In this document: in pieces, positions 8,899 to 16,609 of the stretch
Position numbering within the stretch: position 1 is the first letter of the stretch
Layout: the number at the start of each line of letters is the position of its first letter
Origin: Mycobacterium sp. 1465703.0
GTDB taxonomy: Bacteria > Actinomycetota > Actinomycetes > Mycobacteriales > Mycobacteriaceae
Direction: 5' to 3'
Length of the DNA stretch: 37,577 nucleotides
Assembly: GCF_001672975.1 (NCBI RefSeq)
Contig: NZ_LZKU01000283.1
Coordinates: 1-37,577 of the forward strand
Position numbers and translations under genes: made by a program
The notes under the pieces: model-generated
Databases searched by the model: none
Seen by the model: the letters and a program-made list of their open reading frames with translations, nothing else
What the model was told of the DNA's origin: nothing

Positions 8899-9984
8899 AT
8901 GATTGATTTCGGGGTCCTACCGCCGGAAATCAATTCGGGCCGAATATATGCCGGTGCGGGTTCGGGGCCGATGGTGGCCGCGGCGGCGGCCTGGGATGGG
9001 CTGGCAGCCGAATTGGCATCGACCGCGGCCGGCTATTCCTCGGTGACCATCGAGTTGACCAGCTCTCCCTGGCTGGGCCCGGCATCGCGGTCCATGATGG
9101 CCGCGGTTACGCATTTCGTCGCTTGGTTAAGTGCCGCAGCAGAATTGGCCGAGCAGGCGGGCATGCAGGCCCGGGCCGCCGCATCGGCCTATGAGGCAGC
9201 CTTCGCGATGACGGTCCCTCCAGCGGTGATCGCCGAGAACCGCGCGCTGTTGATGGCGCTGATCGCGACGAACTTTTTCGGCCAGAACACCCCGGCAATC
9301 GCGGAGACCCAAGCCCACTATGGCGAAATGTGGGCCCAAGACGCCGCCGCGATGTACACCTATGCCGGCTCCGCGGCGACCGCTTCGCAATTGGCCCCGT
9401 TCACCGAGCCGACCCAGACCACCGACCAAGCCGGGCTGGCCCAACAGCAAGCTGCGGTCGCTCAGGCCGTAGCCACAGCGGCGGGGACTGGCGGCCCGTC
9501 GGCGACACAGTCAGACATCAACGACATGATCAATAGCTTGGCCAATCAGATAAAAGGACTTCTGTTCACTCCCCTTGACCTCATCTACTGGCCGATGGTC
9601 TATGTGGGACAGCTGATTTTCCAGCAGATGGGTGTGCTGTGGCCTGCGCATGTCGCCGTCGGGGCCGTAGCCGGCTTATCTGCAACGCCCGCCCTCGCGG
9701 CGCCGGCCAACCTCGGCGCCGGGCTGTTCTCGGCAAAATTGGCTTCGTCGAACAAGATCGGCTCGCTATCCGTACCGCCCAGCTGGGCCGCGACAGCACC
9801 CGAAACAGTAGAAGAGTCCATCGTCGAGGTGACAGGTGCCCAGGGCGTCAGCGGAGCGTCGAACGGACCGGAAGCGCTGCTGCGCCAGCTAGGCCCGGCT
9901 CGCGGCAGACGTGACCGTGGCTTGCCCTCCCGCGAATATGGATTTCGCCCCCGCTTTACCGCTCGTCCACCATCGGCCGGGTAA
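8899..9984 (+). CDS. PPE family protein, SVP subgroup
   Basis: PPE protein of 361 residues. The N-terminal domain starts MIDFGVLPPE with the Pro-Pro-Glu motif at residues 8-10, has the WLG turn at residue 58, and the helix-rich EspG-binding region. The C-terminal half carries the GxxSVPxxW signature as GSLSVPPSW at residues 288-296, which defines the PPE-SVP subgroup usually exported by ESX-5. ATG 8899 is chosen over GTG 8896 because AAGGAG (8888-8893) is better spaced. It is 135 bases after the MFS gene and is followed by a PE gene and a second PPE gene. Its partner PE is uncertain because no PE lies upstream. Confidence 0.93.
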   Translation: MIDFGVLPPEINSGRIYAGAGSGPMVAAAAAWDGLAAELASTAAGYSSVTIELTSSPWLGPASRSMMAAVTHFVAWLSAAAELAEQAGMQARAAASAYEAAFAMTVPPAVIAENRALLMALIATNFFGQNTPAIAETQAHYGEMWAQDAAAMYTYAGSAATASQLAPFTEPTQTTDQAGLAQQQAAVAQAVATAAGTGGPSATQSDINDMINSLANQIKGLLFTPLDLIYWPMVYVGQLIFQQMGVLWPAHVAVGAVAGLSATPALAAPANLGAGLFSAKLASSNKIGSLSVPPSWAATAPETVEESIVEVTGAQGVSGASNGPEALLRQLGPARGRRDRGLPSREYGFRPRFTARPPSAG

Positions 9985-10116
9985 CGACATGGTCCGCAAC
10001 ACAATTCGAACATCAAGGCCTTCGACTGCGATCGTCCGGAGTGCGATCCAATCGTTGTCAATACCGCAAATCCTCGAGGCGCATTGAGCCGGAAGGCTAT
10101 TGAGTAAGGAGATCAT

Positions 10117-10416
10117 ATGTCCTTTGTTACTGCACAACCAGAAGCGTTAGCGGCAGCGGCTGGCGCATTGCGGGCTATCGGCTCTGCGCTTGCGGCTCAG
10201 AACGCGGCAGCGGCGGCACCGACGACGGGGGTGATTCCCGCTGCCGCAGACCAAGTGTCGATACTGACCGCGGCGCAGTTTGCCGCCCATGCACAGCAGT
10301 ATCAGCAGGTCAGTGCGCAGGCGATGGCGATTCACGAGATGTTCGTCAACGCACTGAATCTCAGCTCGGGATCGTATGCGGCCACCGAGGCCGCCAACGC
10401 GATCGCAGCCGGTTAA
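10117..10416 (+). CDS. PE family protein
   Basis: Short PE protein of 99 residues, a bare PE domain with no long tail. The Pro-Glu motif is at residues 8-9 (MSFVTAQPEA). The type VII secretion signal YxxxD/E is present as YAATE at residues 87-91. The start has an excellent ribosome site, TAAGGAG, just upstream. Only ten bases separate its stop from the next PPE start, the standard spacing of co-expressed PE-PPE heterodimers, so this PE most likely pairs with the second PPE protein. Confidence 0.95.
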   Translation: MSFVTAQPEALAAAAGALRAIGSALAAQNAAAAAPTTGVIPAAADQVSILTAAQFAAHAQQYQQVSAQAMAIHEMFVNALNLSSGSYAATEAANAIAAG

Positions 10417-10426
10417 GGGGCGCGCG

Positions 10427-11635
10427 ATGCTCGACTTTGGGATGTTGCCACCCGAGGTCAATTCGGGGCTGATCTATGCGGGTGCGGGCTCGGCTTCGAT
10501 GATCGGGGCGGCTTCCGGGTGGAATACTCTGGCCGCTGAGCTGAATTCGGCCGCCCTAGCCTACGACAGAGTGGTGAACACATTGTCCGGCGAGGAGTGG
10601 TTAGGGCAGGCCTCGGCATCGATGGCGCAGGCCGCCGCTCCTTATGTGGAATGGATGAGAAGCACTGCCGCAGCGGCTGAGCATGCGGCCAGTCAAGCCA
10701 TGTCCGCTGCGACGGCCTTCGAAACGGCACACGCCGCGATGGTGCCGCCGCCCGTGATCGCGGCAAACCGTGTCAACCTAATGCAGCTGTTGTCTACCAA
10801 CGTGCTGGGCCAAAACACCGGGGCGATAGCAGCTTTGGAAGCCCAGTACGGGGAGATGTGGGCAACCGACGCGGCCACGATGTACAACTATGCGGGCCGA
10901 TCGGCGAACATCTCGGCGGTCAAACCGTTCACCTCGGCACCCCCTACGACCAACCCGGCTGGTATGGCCAATCAGACCGCCGCGGCGACCGGTAGCTCGG
11001 CTGGCGCGGCGCAAAGCACGTTGCACAGTGCGATGGGCAAGATCACCTCGGCGCTGGGGAAGCTGTCCACCGGTATGCAGGCTGCCGACCCGGCGGCCCC
11101 ACCGGCGGATCCGGTGAAGAGCATACTGACCTCGGGTCCGCTGGGATGGCTGGGTGATATTTTCACCTTCTACGCGCCGTTTTCCACCACGTTCTACAAC
11201 ACCGAGGGCCTGCCCTTCTTCTCCGCCGGCATCGCCAACACCTTTATTTCGATCGCGAAATCCACAGGCGCACTTGGCGGTGCGGCGACCGCGGCCGCAC
11301 CGCCGGCGGCCGCACCGGCGGTGATAGCCCCACCGGCAATCGCGCTGGGGTCGGGCGGTAGCGGGGCTTCGGTTGCGGGATCGTTGGGCAACGCGGCCTC
11401 CGTCGGTCGTTTGTCGGTTCCGCCGGTCTGGGGTGAGAATACGTTCGCGCAGCCACAGCATGGGACGGTCCTGCCGCCCGTCAGCAATATCAGGGAGGCC
11501 GCGGACGCACGGCCGGCAAACGTCCTCGGCGGCATGCCGCTCGGCGGGCCCGGGGCAGGTGACGGAGGGGCCGGCAGGGGGCCCCGATATGGGGTGCGCC
11601 CCACGGTCATTCCGCGGCCGCCGGCTGCCGGATAG
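10427..11635 (+). CDS. PPE family protein, SVP subgroup (PE partner)
   Basis: PPE protein of 402 residues beginning MLDFGMLPPE, with Pro-Pro-Glu at residues 8-10 and a WLG turn. The SVP signature appears as GRLSVPPVW. Between the two lies an Ala/Pro-rich stretch (TAAAPPAAAPAV) and a hydrophobic segment near GWLGDIFTFYAPF. The start ATG 10427 follows AAGGGG. Some PE/PPE pairs act as outer-membrane channels for small molecules in M. tuberculosis; this pair sits between a transporter and a regulator, which would fit such a role, but sequence alone does not show it. It converges on the IclR gene with only 26 bases between. Confidence 0.94.
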   Translation: MLDFGMLPPEVNSGLIYAGAGSASMIGAASGWNTLAAELNSAALAYDRVVNTLSGEEWLGQASASMAQAAAPYVEWMRSTAAAAEHAASQAMSAATAFETAHAAMVPPPVIAANRVNLMQLLSTNVLGQNTGAIAALEAQYGEMWATDAATMYNYAGRSANISAVKPFTSAPPTTNPAGMANQTAAATGSSAGAAQSTLHSAMGKITSALGKLSTGMQAADPAAPPADPVKSILTSGPLGWLGDIFTFYAPFSTTFYNTEGLPFFSAGIANTFISIAKSTGALGGAATAAAPPAAAPAVIAPPAIALGSGGSGASVAGSLGNAASVGRLSVPPVWGENTFAQPQHGTVLPPVSNIREAADARPANVLGGMPLGGPGAGDGGAGRGPRYGVRPTVIPRPPAAG

Positions 11636-11661
11636 CGGGGTCGCGTCGTGGCAACGCTGAC

Positions 11662-12480
11662 TCAATAAGGGAGGCGGCCGCCGAGTGTGCGCGTCACCTG
11701 ATCGGCGGCGCTGACCACGTTGTCGGCCCACGCGGCGGCGAGCTCAGGGGAGAACCGGAAGCTGGGCCCGCTGATCATCAACGCGCCCAGCACCCGACCG
11801 TGCGCATCGAACACCGGCGCCGCGACGCCGGTAGCGCCCTCGTCACGTTCACCGCTGGTGATGGCGAAGCCCATGCGGCGTGCTTCTTCGACGTTGGCGC
11901 GCAAGATGTCTGGATCAGTGACCGTCGCATCGGTGAACCGGACCAAATCGGACGCCAGCACTTCCTGCAGAGCATCGTCGTCCCAGGCCATCAGGACCCG
12001 TCCCGCCGACCCGACGTGCAATGGAACGATCTTGCCGACATGCATTTCGCGGCGGATGCCATGGCGTGTCTCGGCCATAGCGACGCAAACCCGGAAAGGG
12101 CCCTCGCGACGGAAGAAGCAGGCGGTCTCGCCGCTCGCGTCGCGCAGCGACTCCAGTGCCGGTGATACCGCGTCCAGCAGGCCCATGCTGCTGGCAACTG
12201 GAGCCGCCCAGTACGCGACCCGGGCCCCGATCCGGAAACGATCGCCCACCCGATCAAGAAACTCCTCAGCCACCAGATTGGCCACCAGCCGCTGCACCGT
12301 CGACGTCGGATAGCCGGTCCGGACGCGAATCTCGCCGAGGGTCAGTTCGGGCTCAGACAGCGTGAAGGCGTCCATGATGCCGCGGAGTTTCGCCAATACC
12401 AGCAACGGCTTGATGCCCGCGGACAACTGCCGCGGCACCAGGGTCCGTGGCGGAATATCCAAATCGTCAACCTCGCTCAT
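11662..12480 (-). CDS. IclR family transcriptional regulator
   Basis: IclR-type regulator of 272 residues. The N-terminal winged helix-turn-helix is at roughly residues 25-85, with TLGEIRVRTGYPTSTVQRLV as the helix-turn-helix and DRVGDRFRIG as the wing. The C-terminal effector-binding domain shows the family's HVGSAGRVLMAW and GVAAPVFDAHGRVLGAL strands. IclR proteins often control catabolism of organic and aromatic acids and bind the pathway acid. It closes the accessory block holding the CoA-transferase, lyase and MFS genes, so it is the likely regulator of these. Start ATG 12480; transcription is divergent from viuB. Confidence 0.9.
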   Translation of the reverse strand: MSEVDDLDIPPRTLVPRQLSAGIKPLLVLAKLRGIMDAFTLSEPELTLGEIRVRTGYPTSTVQRLVANLVAEEFLDRVGDRFRIGARVAYWAAPVASSMGLLDAVSPALESLRDASGETACFFRREGPFRVCVAMAETRHGIRREMHVGKIVPLHVGSAGRVLMAWDDDALQEVLASDLVRFTDATVTDPDILRANVEEARRMGFAITSGERDEGATGVAAPVFDAHGRVLGALMISGPSFRFSPELAAAWADNVVSAADQVTRTLGGRLPY

Positions 12481-12567
12481 TCCTTGATTGTCCCGGTAAG
12501 AGACTCACTGCAGTTGCCTGACACGCATTTTGCGCCGCCCGCCGCAGGCCAAGCTGCATCAACGACG

Positions 12568-12582
12568 CGACTCGTATAGTCG
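12568..12582. promoter_or_regulatory. inverted repeat over the likely -10 of the viuB-like gene
   Basis: The sequence CGACT-CGTAT-AGTCG has two 5-base inverted arms around a 5-base centre. It overlaps TATAGT (12575-12580), a good -10 hexamer 33 bases before the GTG of the viuB-like gene. No recognisable -35 box is seen. A protein bound there would block transcription. It does not resemble the IdeR iron box. Confidence 0.4.
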
Positions 12583-12613
12583 ACCGGGGATCGGTGTCTG
12601 GACAGGAGGACAA

Positions 12614-13465
12614 GTGGCAGGTCGACCGCTGCAATGCTTCGAAGTTGTCGGTACCGAACACCTCACGCCGCACATGGTGCGGGTAGTGCTCGGGAGCAGA
12701 AGCTTTGACGCTTTCGTGCCCAGCAAGTTCACCGACTCCTACGTCAAGCTGGTGTTCGTCGCCGACGACGTGGACGTAGCCGGCCTACCCGAGCCGTTGA
12801 CCCTCGACAGCTTCGCTGACTTGCCGCCGGAGAAAAAGCCGTCGGTGCGGACCCTCACCGTCCGCAACGTGGACGTCGAGAAGCGCCAAATCACGCTGGA
12901 CATCGTCGTGCACGGCGAGCATGGCTTGGCAGGCCAGTGGGCGTCCACCGCCCAGCCCGGCCAGCCGATCTATCTGATGGGCCCCGGCGGCGCGTACACC
13001 CCCGACCCCGCGGCCGACTGGCATCTGCTGGCCGGCGACGAATCGGCGCTGCCGGCCATCGCCGCGGCGCTGGAAGCGTTGCCCGCCAACGCAATCGGCC
13101 AGGCCTTCATCGAGGTCGCCGGCCAGGAGGACGAGATCCCGCTGACCGCACCCGAAGGCGTCGAGGTGCACTGGGTCTACCGCGGCGGGCGTGCCGATCT
13201 GGTTCCCGAGGACCGTGCCGGCGATCACGCGCCGCTGATCGAGGCGGTGACCAGCGCTCCGTGGCTGCCCGGACAGGTGCACGTCTTCATCCACGGCGAG
13301 GCGCAGGCCGTCATGCACAATCTGCGCCCCTACATCCGCAAGGAGCGGGGCGTGGACGCCAAATGGGCGTCGTCGATCTCGGGGTATTGGCGCCGCGGCC
13401 GCACCGAAGAGACGTTCCGACAATGGAAGAAAGAACTGGCCCAGGCCGAATCCGGGTCCTCGTAG
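12614..13465 (+). CDS. viuB: siderophore-interacting protein, ViuB family
   Basis: Cytoplasmic flavin-dependent ferric-siderophore reductase family protein of 283 residues, matching Rv2895c in length and sequence pattern. The FAD domain includes RTLTVRNVD and MGPGGAY. The C-terminal nicotinamide-binding half includes HLLAGDESALPAIAAALE and HVFIHGEAQAVM, followed by the ending SISGYWRRGRTEE typical of the family. The product would release iron by reducing the imported siderophore complex. The start is GTG 12614, preceded by AGGAGGA at 12604-12610. An inverted repeat covers the probable -10. Confidence 0.93.
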   Translation: MAGRPLQCFEVVGTEHLTPHMVRVVLGSRSFDAFVPSKFTDSYVKLVFVADDVDVAGLPEPLTLDSFADLPPEKKPSVRTLTVRNVDVEKRQITLDIVVHGEHGLAGQWASTAQPGQPIYLMGPGGAYTPDPAADWHLLAGDESALPAIAAALEALPANAIGQAFIEVAGQEDEIPLTAPEGVEVHWVYRGGRADLVPEDRAGDHAPLIEAVTSAPWLPGQVHVFIHGEAQAVMHNLRPYIRKERGVDAKWASSISGYWRRGRTEETFRQWKKELAQAESGSS

Positions 13466-13506
13466 CGGCCTCGTCAGTCTCAGGTCCGGCTGGCATCCTC
13501 ATTTCC

Positions 13507-14667
13507 ATGGCATTCGGCGACTACCAGAACGAGATTTACTTCAAGGGCCTGGGCGGGGTAGCACCCGCCTTACCAATGGCCTTCGCGGAGTTGGAGGCTC
13601 GGGCCGCACAGGCCATGTCGCCTTCGGTGTGGTCCTACGTGACCGGTGGCGCCGGCGACGAACGGACACAACGGGCCAACCGGGAGGCGTTCGATCACTG
13701 GGGCCTGATCCCGCGCATGTTCGTCGGCGCCGCCGAGCGCGACATGTCGGTGGAGATGTTCGGCCTGACCCTGCCGTCGCCGGTGTTCATGGCACCGATC
13801 GGCGTGATCGGCATCTGCGCTCAAGACGGCCACGGCGACCTGGCCACCGCGCGCGCCGCCGCGGCCACGGGGGTGCCCATGGTCGTCTCCACCCTGACCG
13901 CCGACCCGATGGAAGACGTCGCCGCTCAGTTCGGCGAGACCCCGGGTTTCTTTCAGCTGTACACGCCCAAGAATCGTGACCTGGCCGCCAGCCTGGTGCA
14001 GCGAGCCGAAGCGGCCGGTTACCAGGGCATCATCGTCACCCTGGACACCTGGATTCCCGGGTGGCGCCCGCGCGACCTCAGCACGGCCAACTTTCCCCAG
14101 TTGCGGGGGCTGTGCCTGAGCAACTACACCAGCGATCCGGTCTTCCGCGCCGGCCTGCAGCGGCCGCCGGAGGAGGACCCGCAAGGCACTGTGCTGCAGT
14201 GGGTAACGACCTTCGGAAATCCGTTGACCTGGGACGACCTGCCGTGGCTGCGGTCGCTGACCGACCTGCCGCTGATCATCAAGGGCATTTGCCATCCCGA
14301 CGACGCCCGGCGCGCCAGGGACGGCGGCGTGGACGGCATCTACTGCTCCACCCACGGCGGCCGGCAGGCCAACGGCGGCCTGCCCGCGCTGGCGTGCCTG
14401 CCCGGGGTCATCGAGGCGGCCGACGGGTTGCCCGTCCTGTTCGATTCGGGCATCCGCAGCGGCGCCGACGTCGTCAAGGCACTCGCGCTGGGCGCCACCG
14501 CGGTAGGCATCGGCAGGCCTTACGCCTACGGTCTGGCCCTCGGCGGCGCCGACGGCATCGTTCACGTGCTGCGCTCGATCCTCGCCGAAGCAGACCTGAT
14601 CATGGCCGTCGACGGCTATCCCACGCTCAAAGATCTCACCCCGGACACGCTTCGGCGCGTCGACTGA
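13507..14667 (+). CDS. FMN-dependent alpha-hydroxy-acid enzyme, lactate 2-monooxygenase-like
   Basis: FMN-binding TIM-barrel enzyme of 386 residues. It aligns by eye with M. smegmatis lactate 2-monooxygenase from GDYxNEIY to the end. Gly99 in FMAPIGV matches the glycine that replaces the usual alanine in that enzyme and favours coupled oxidation of lactate to acetate, CO2 and water. The active-site histidine is His283 in STHGGRQ, where most relatives have SNHGGRQ. The loop after NYTSDPVF is several residues shorter than in the M. smegmatis enzyme. The substrate may be lactate or another 2-hydroxy acid. The start ATG 13507 lacks a clear ribosome site. Confidence 0.87.
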   Translation: MAFGDYQNEIYFKGLGGVAPALPMAFAELEARAAQAMSPSVWSYVTGGAGDERTQRANREAFDHWGLIPRMFVGAAERDMSVEMFGLTLPSPVFMAPIGVIGICAQDGHGDLATARAAAATGVPMVVSTLTADPMEDVAAQFGETPGFFQLYTPKNRDLAASLVQRAEAAGYQGIIVTLDTWIPGWRPRDLSTANFPQLRGLCLSNYTSDPVFRAGLQRPPEEDPQGTVLQWVTTFGNPLTWDDLPWLRSLTDLPLIIKGICHPDDARRARDGGVDGIYCSTHGGRQANGGLPALACLPGVIEAADGLPVLFDSGIRSGADVVKALALGATAVGIGRPYAYGLALGGADGIVHVLRSILAEADLIMAVDGYPTLKDLTPDTLRRVD

Positions 14668-14700
14668 CCCCGCACACCCGACGTCTGCCAGCGTGGGGGA

Positions 14701-15606
14701 GTGCCGGACAGCGAACCGATTCTCGAAGAGTTCGACGAGTACCTGGCGTTGCAGTGCGGGCGTTCGGCGCACACCCGTCGCGCCTACCTCGGCGACCTGC
14801 GCTCGCTGCTCGTCTTCATCGCCGAGCGCGGCGCCGGTCTGGACGAATTGAGCCTGCCGCTGCTGCGCTCGTGGTTGTCCGCCGCCGCGGCGGCCGGTGT
14901 TGCCCGCACGACGCTGGCCCGGCGCACCTCGGCTGTCAAGGCCTTCACCGCCTGGGCAGTGCGGCGCGGCCTGCTGACCGCGGACCCGGCCGCGCGCCTG
15001 CAAGTGCCGAAGGCGCACCGCAGCCTGCCCGCGGTGCTGCGCCAGGATCAAGCCCTTGACGCCATGGCCGCCGCCAAATCCGGTGCCCAGCAAGGTGATC
15101 CGATGGCATTGCGAGACCGGTTGATCGTCGAGATGTTGTATGCCACCGGGATCCGGGTCAGCGAGCTGTGCGGCCTGGACATCGACGACGTCGACACCCG
15201 GCATCGGCTGCTGCGCGTGCTCGGCAAGGGCAACAAGCAGCGCAGCGTGCCGTTCGGCAGGCCCGCCGGCGAGGCGCTCGACTCGTGGCTGGCCGACGGG
15301 CGCCCAGCCCTGGTCAACGCCGAGTCTGGACCGGCGCTGCTGCTGGGGGCGCGGGGCCGCCGGCTCGACGTTCGCCAGGCGCGCACCGTCGTGCATCAGA
15401 CCGTCGCCGCGGTGGACGGCGCACCGGACATGGGACCGCACGGCCTGCGGCACAGCGCGGCCACACACCTGCTTGAAGGCGGCGCCGACCTGCGCGTTGT
15501 TCAGGAGCTGCTCGGCCATTCGAGCCTGGCCACCACCCAGCTCTACACCCATGTCGCGGTGTCGCGGCTGCGCGCGGTACACGATCAGGCTCACCCCCGG
15601 GCCTGA
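14701..15606 (+). CDS. xerC: tyrosine site-specific recombinase XerC
   Basis: Tyrosine recombinase of 301 residues with all six catalytic residues: Arg152, Lys176, His247, Arg250, His273 and Tyr282. The N-terminal SAM-like DNA-binding domain (HTRRAYLGDLRSL) is intact. XerC works with XerD at dif to resolve chromosome dimers. Its place between viuB and the M23/rpsB region matches Rv2894c, which argues for the housekeeping XerC rather than a phage integrase. Start GTG 14701 follows GGGGGA. It converges on the M23 gene. Confidence 0.95.
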   Translation: MPDSEPILEEFDEYLALQCGRSAHTRRAYLGDLRSLLVFIAERGAGLDELSLPLLRSWLSAAAAAGVARTTLARRTSAVKAFTAWAVRRGLLTADPAARLQVPKAHRSLPAVLRQDQALDAMAAAKSGAQQGDPMALRDRLIVEMLYATGIRVSELCGLDIDDVDTRHRLLRVLGKGNKQRSVPFGRPAGEALDSWLADGRPALVNAESGPALLLGARGRRLDVRQARTVVHQTVAAVDGAPDMGPHGLRHSAATHLLEGGADLRVVQELLGHSSLATTQLYTHVAVSRLRAVHDQAHPRA

Positions 15607-15735
15607 GCGTCGCCGCGGTCCTGGCGGCCGGCGTCGCCGCGCTTCGCGCGCCACAAGTCCCAGCGGCCACACCAGACCCTGGCGGAAAGGCGCATCGCGT
15701 GTGCTCACCTCCCAGCGACAAGCCGTTTCCGCTGG

Positions 15736-16326
15736 TCATCGGCCCGCCACGGGACTGTCGCTCGGAGGCGGGCACTGAGCCTGTCCACCAGCGCAGCGAC
15801 TCCTGTGGCTCCTGTTACTTTGCGGGCCGGTGACCTGCGGCCCTAGCGGCTTGAGCCGGATCGGCGTGGCCTTCAGCAGACCCAGCGGATCGACATAGTG
15901 GGCACCGGCCGCCGGCCCCCACATCGCGCCCCAATGCAGACATGCCGCGGCCGGGCAGCCGGCATGGCCGGCCACCAACTCACCGATCACGGTCGCCGAC
16001 GTCACCGGCTGGCCGACCCGCACCGCCGCCCGGACCGGCTCATAACTGGTGTGCAATCCGCCCGGATGCGCCAGCGACACCACCGGCCGCCCGGCCAGCA
16101 CCCCGGCGAACACCACGGTCCCGGCGCCCGCGGCGTACACCGGCTGACCGGCCGTACCGGCCAGGTCCACACCCCGGTGACCGCGATGCCAGTCTTGGGC
16201 CGGGGCGTCGAAGGCCCGGGTGACCGCCGGCGGCGGGCGCAGCGGCCAGTCCAGGCGATCTTCGGCGGCAACCGCCGGCACCGCGCTGACCAGGCCCGCA
16301 CACAACAGCAGCACTTTCCACCGCAT
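15736..16326 (-). CDS. M23-like metallopeptidase domain protein, secreted
   Basis: Protein of 196 residues homologous to Rv2891. An N-terminal signal peptide (MRWKVLLLCAGLVSAVPAVA) is followed by an M23/LytM-type domain. The zinc-ligand motif HxxxD is His50-Asp54 in GHRGVDLAG, and the third ligand is His131 in CLHWG. In LytM the last motif is HxH; here the first histidine is Cys129. The protein may be a cell-wall endopeptidase with altered chemistry or a non-catalytic regulator. The C-terminal 30 residues are charged and low-complexity. Divergent from rpsB. Confidence 0.85.
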   Translation of the reverse strand: MRWKVLLLCAGLVSAVPAVAAEDRLDWPLRPPPAVTRAFDAPAQDWHRGHRGVDLAGTAGQPVYAAGAGTVVFAGVLAGRPVVSLAHPGGLHTSYEPVRAAVRVGQPVTSATVIGELVAGHAGCPAAACLHWGAMWGPAAGAHYVDPLGLLKATPIRLKPLGPQVTGPQSNRSHRSRCAGGQAQCPPPSDSPVAGR

Positions 16327-16369
16327 CCAGGCAGTTCAACGCGGTAGCGCCGGACCGGCCACCCGGCCT

Positions 16370-16378
16370 TGTGGACAA
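16370..16378 (-). promoter_or_regulatory. candidate DnaA box upstream of rpsB
   Basis: TTGTCCACA on the minus strand matches the mycobacterial DnaA box consensus exactly. It lies in the shared M23/rpsB promoter region. A single box can arise by chance in a window this long. Confidence 0.35.
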
Positions 16379-16424
16379 GCCGCCCGGCTGGGGAAGCGTG
16401 GCAAAACCACCTGCTGAGTCGGTG

Positions 16425-16430
16425 TAAACT
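16425..16430 (+). promoter_or_regulatory. candidate -10 box for rpsB
   Basis: TAAACT fits the mycobacterial TAnnnT -10 pattern. Transcription would begin near 16437 and give a leader of about 170 bases before rpsB. No good -35 box is seen at the right distance. Confidence 0.4.
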
Positions 16431-16506
16431 GCTGGTCGCAGCTCGTTCGCGGGCTGACTTCGCGCGTCTGCATCGCGTCTCTGGTTCCACGAGGAGTACG
16501 CACCGC

Positions 16507-16582
16507 ATGCCGGGCGGTCCCGTTTAACGACGGGTCCGGCATCGCAGCAGCCGCCAGGGCCCGGCCTCACCCGACGCCGGGC
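16507..16582 (+). promoter_or_regulatory. rpsB leader: two hairpins and a six-codon upstream ORF
   Basis: The rpsB leader holds a mini-ORF at 16507-16527 (ATG, five codons PGGPV, TAA) with GAGGAG ten bases upstream (16491-16496). Its start codon is in the base of a strong hairpin: ATGCCGG at 16507-16513 pairs with CCGGCAT at 16536-16542, and CCCGT at 16519-16523 pairs with ACGGG at 16530-16534. A second hairpin pairs GCCCGGC (16559-16565) with GCCGGGC (16576-16582), 12 bases before the rpsB ribosome site. Autoregulation by S2 or control by translation of the mini-ORF are possible; both are inference. Confidence 0.5.
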
Positions 16583-16609
16583 GACAACCGACACAAGTAA
16601 GGCACAAAC

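Noticed and set aside
9985..10116. Possible extra small PE gene between the first PPE gene and the PE gene
   Set aside because: No frame with a Pro-Glu motif or ribosome site is present; the gap holds only the leader of the PE gene.
13570..15708. Long minus-strand open frame of 712 codons opposite the lactate-monooxygenase-like gene and xerC
   Set aside because: Both plus-strand genes are clear family members with intact active sites; the antisense product is Arg/Gly/Gln-rich low-complexity, as expected from high GC third positions.
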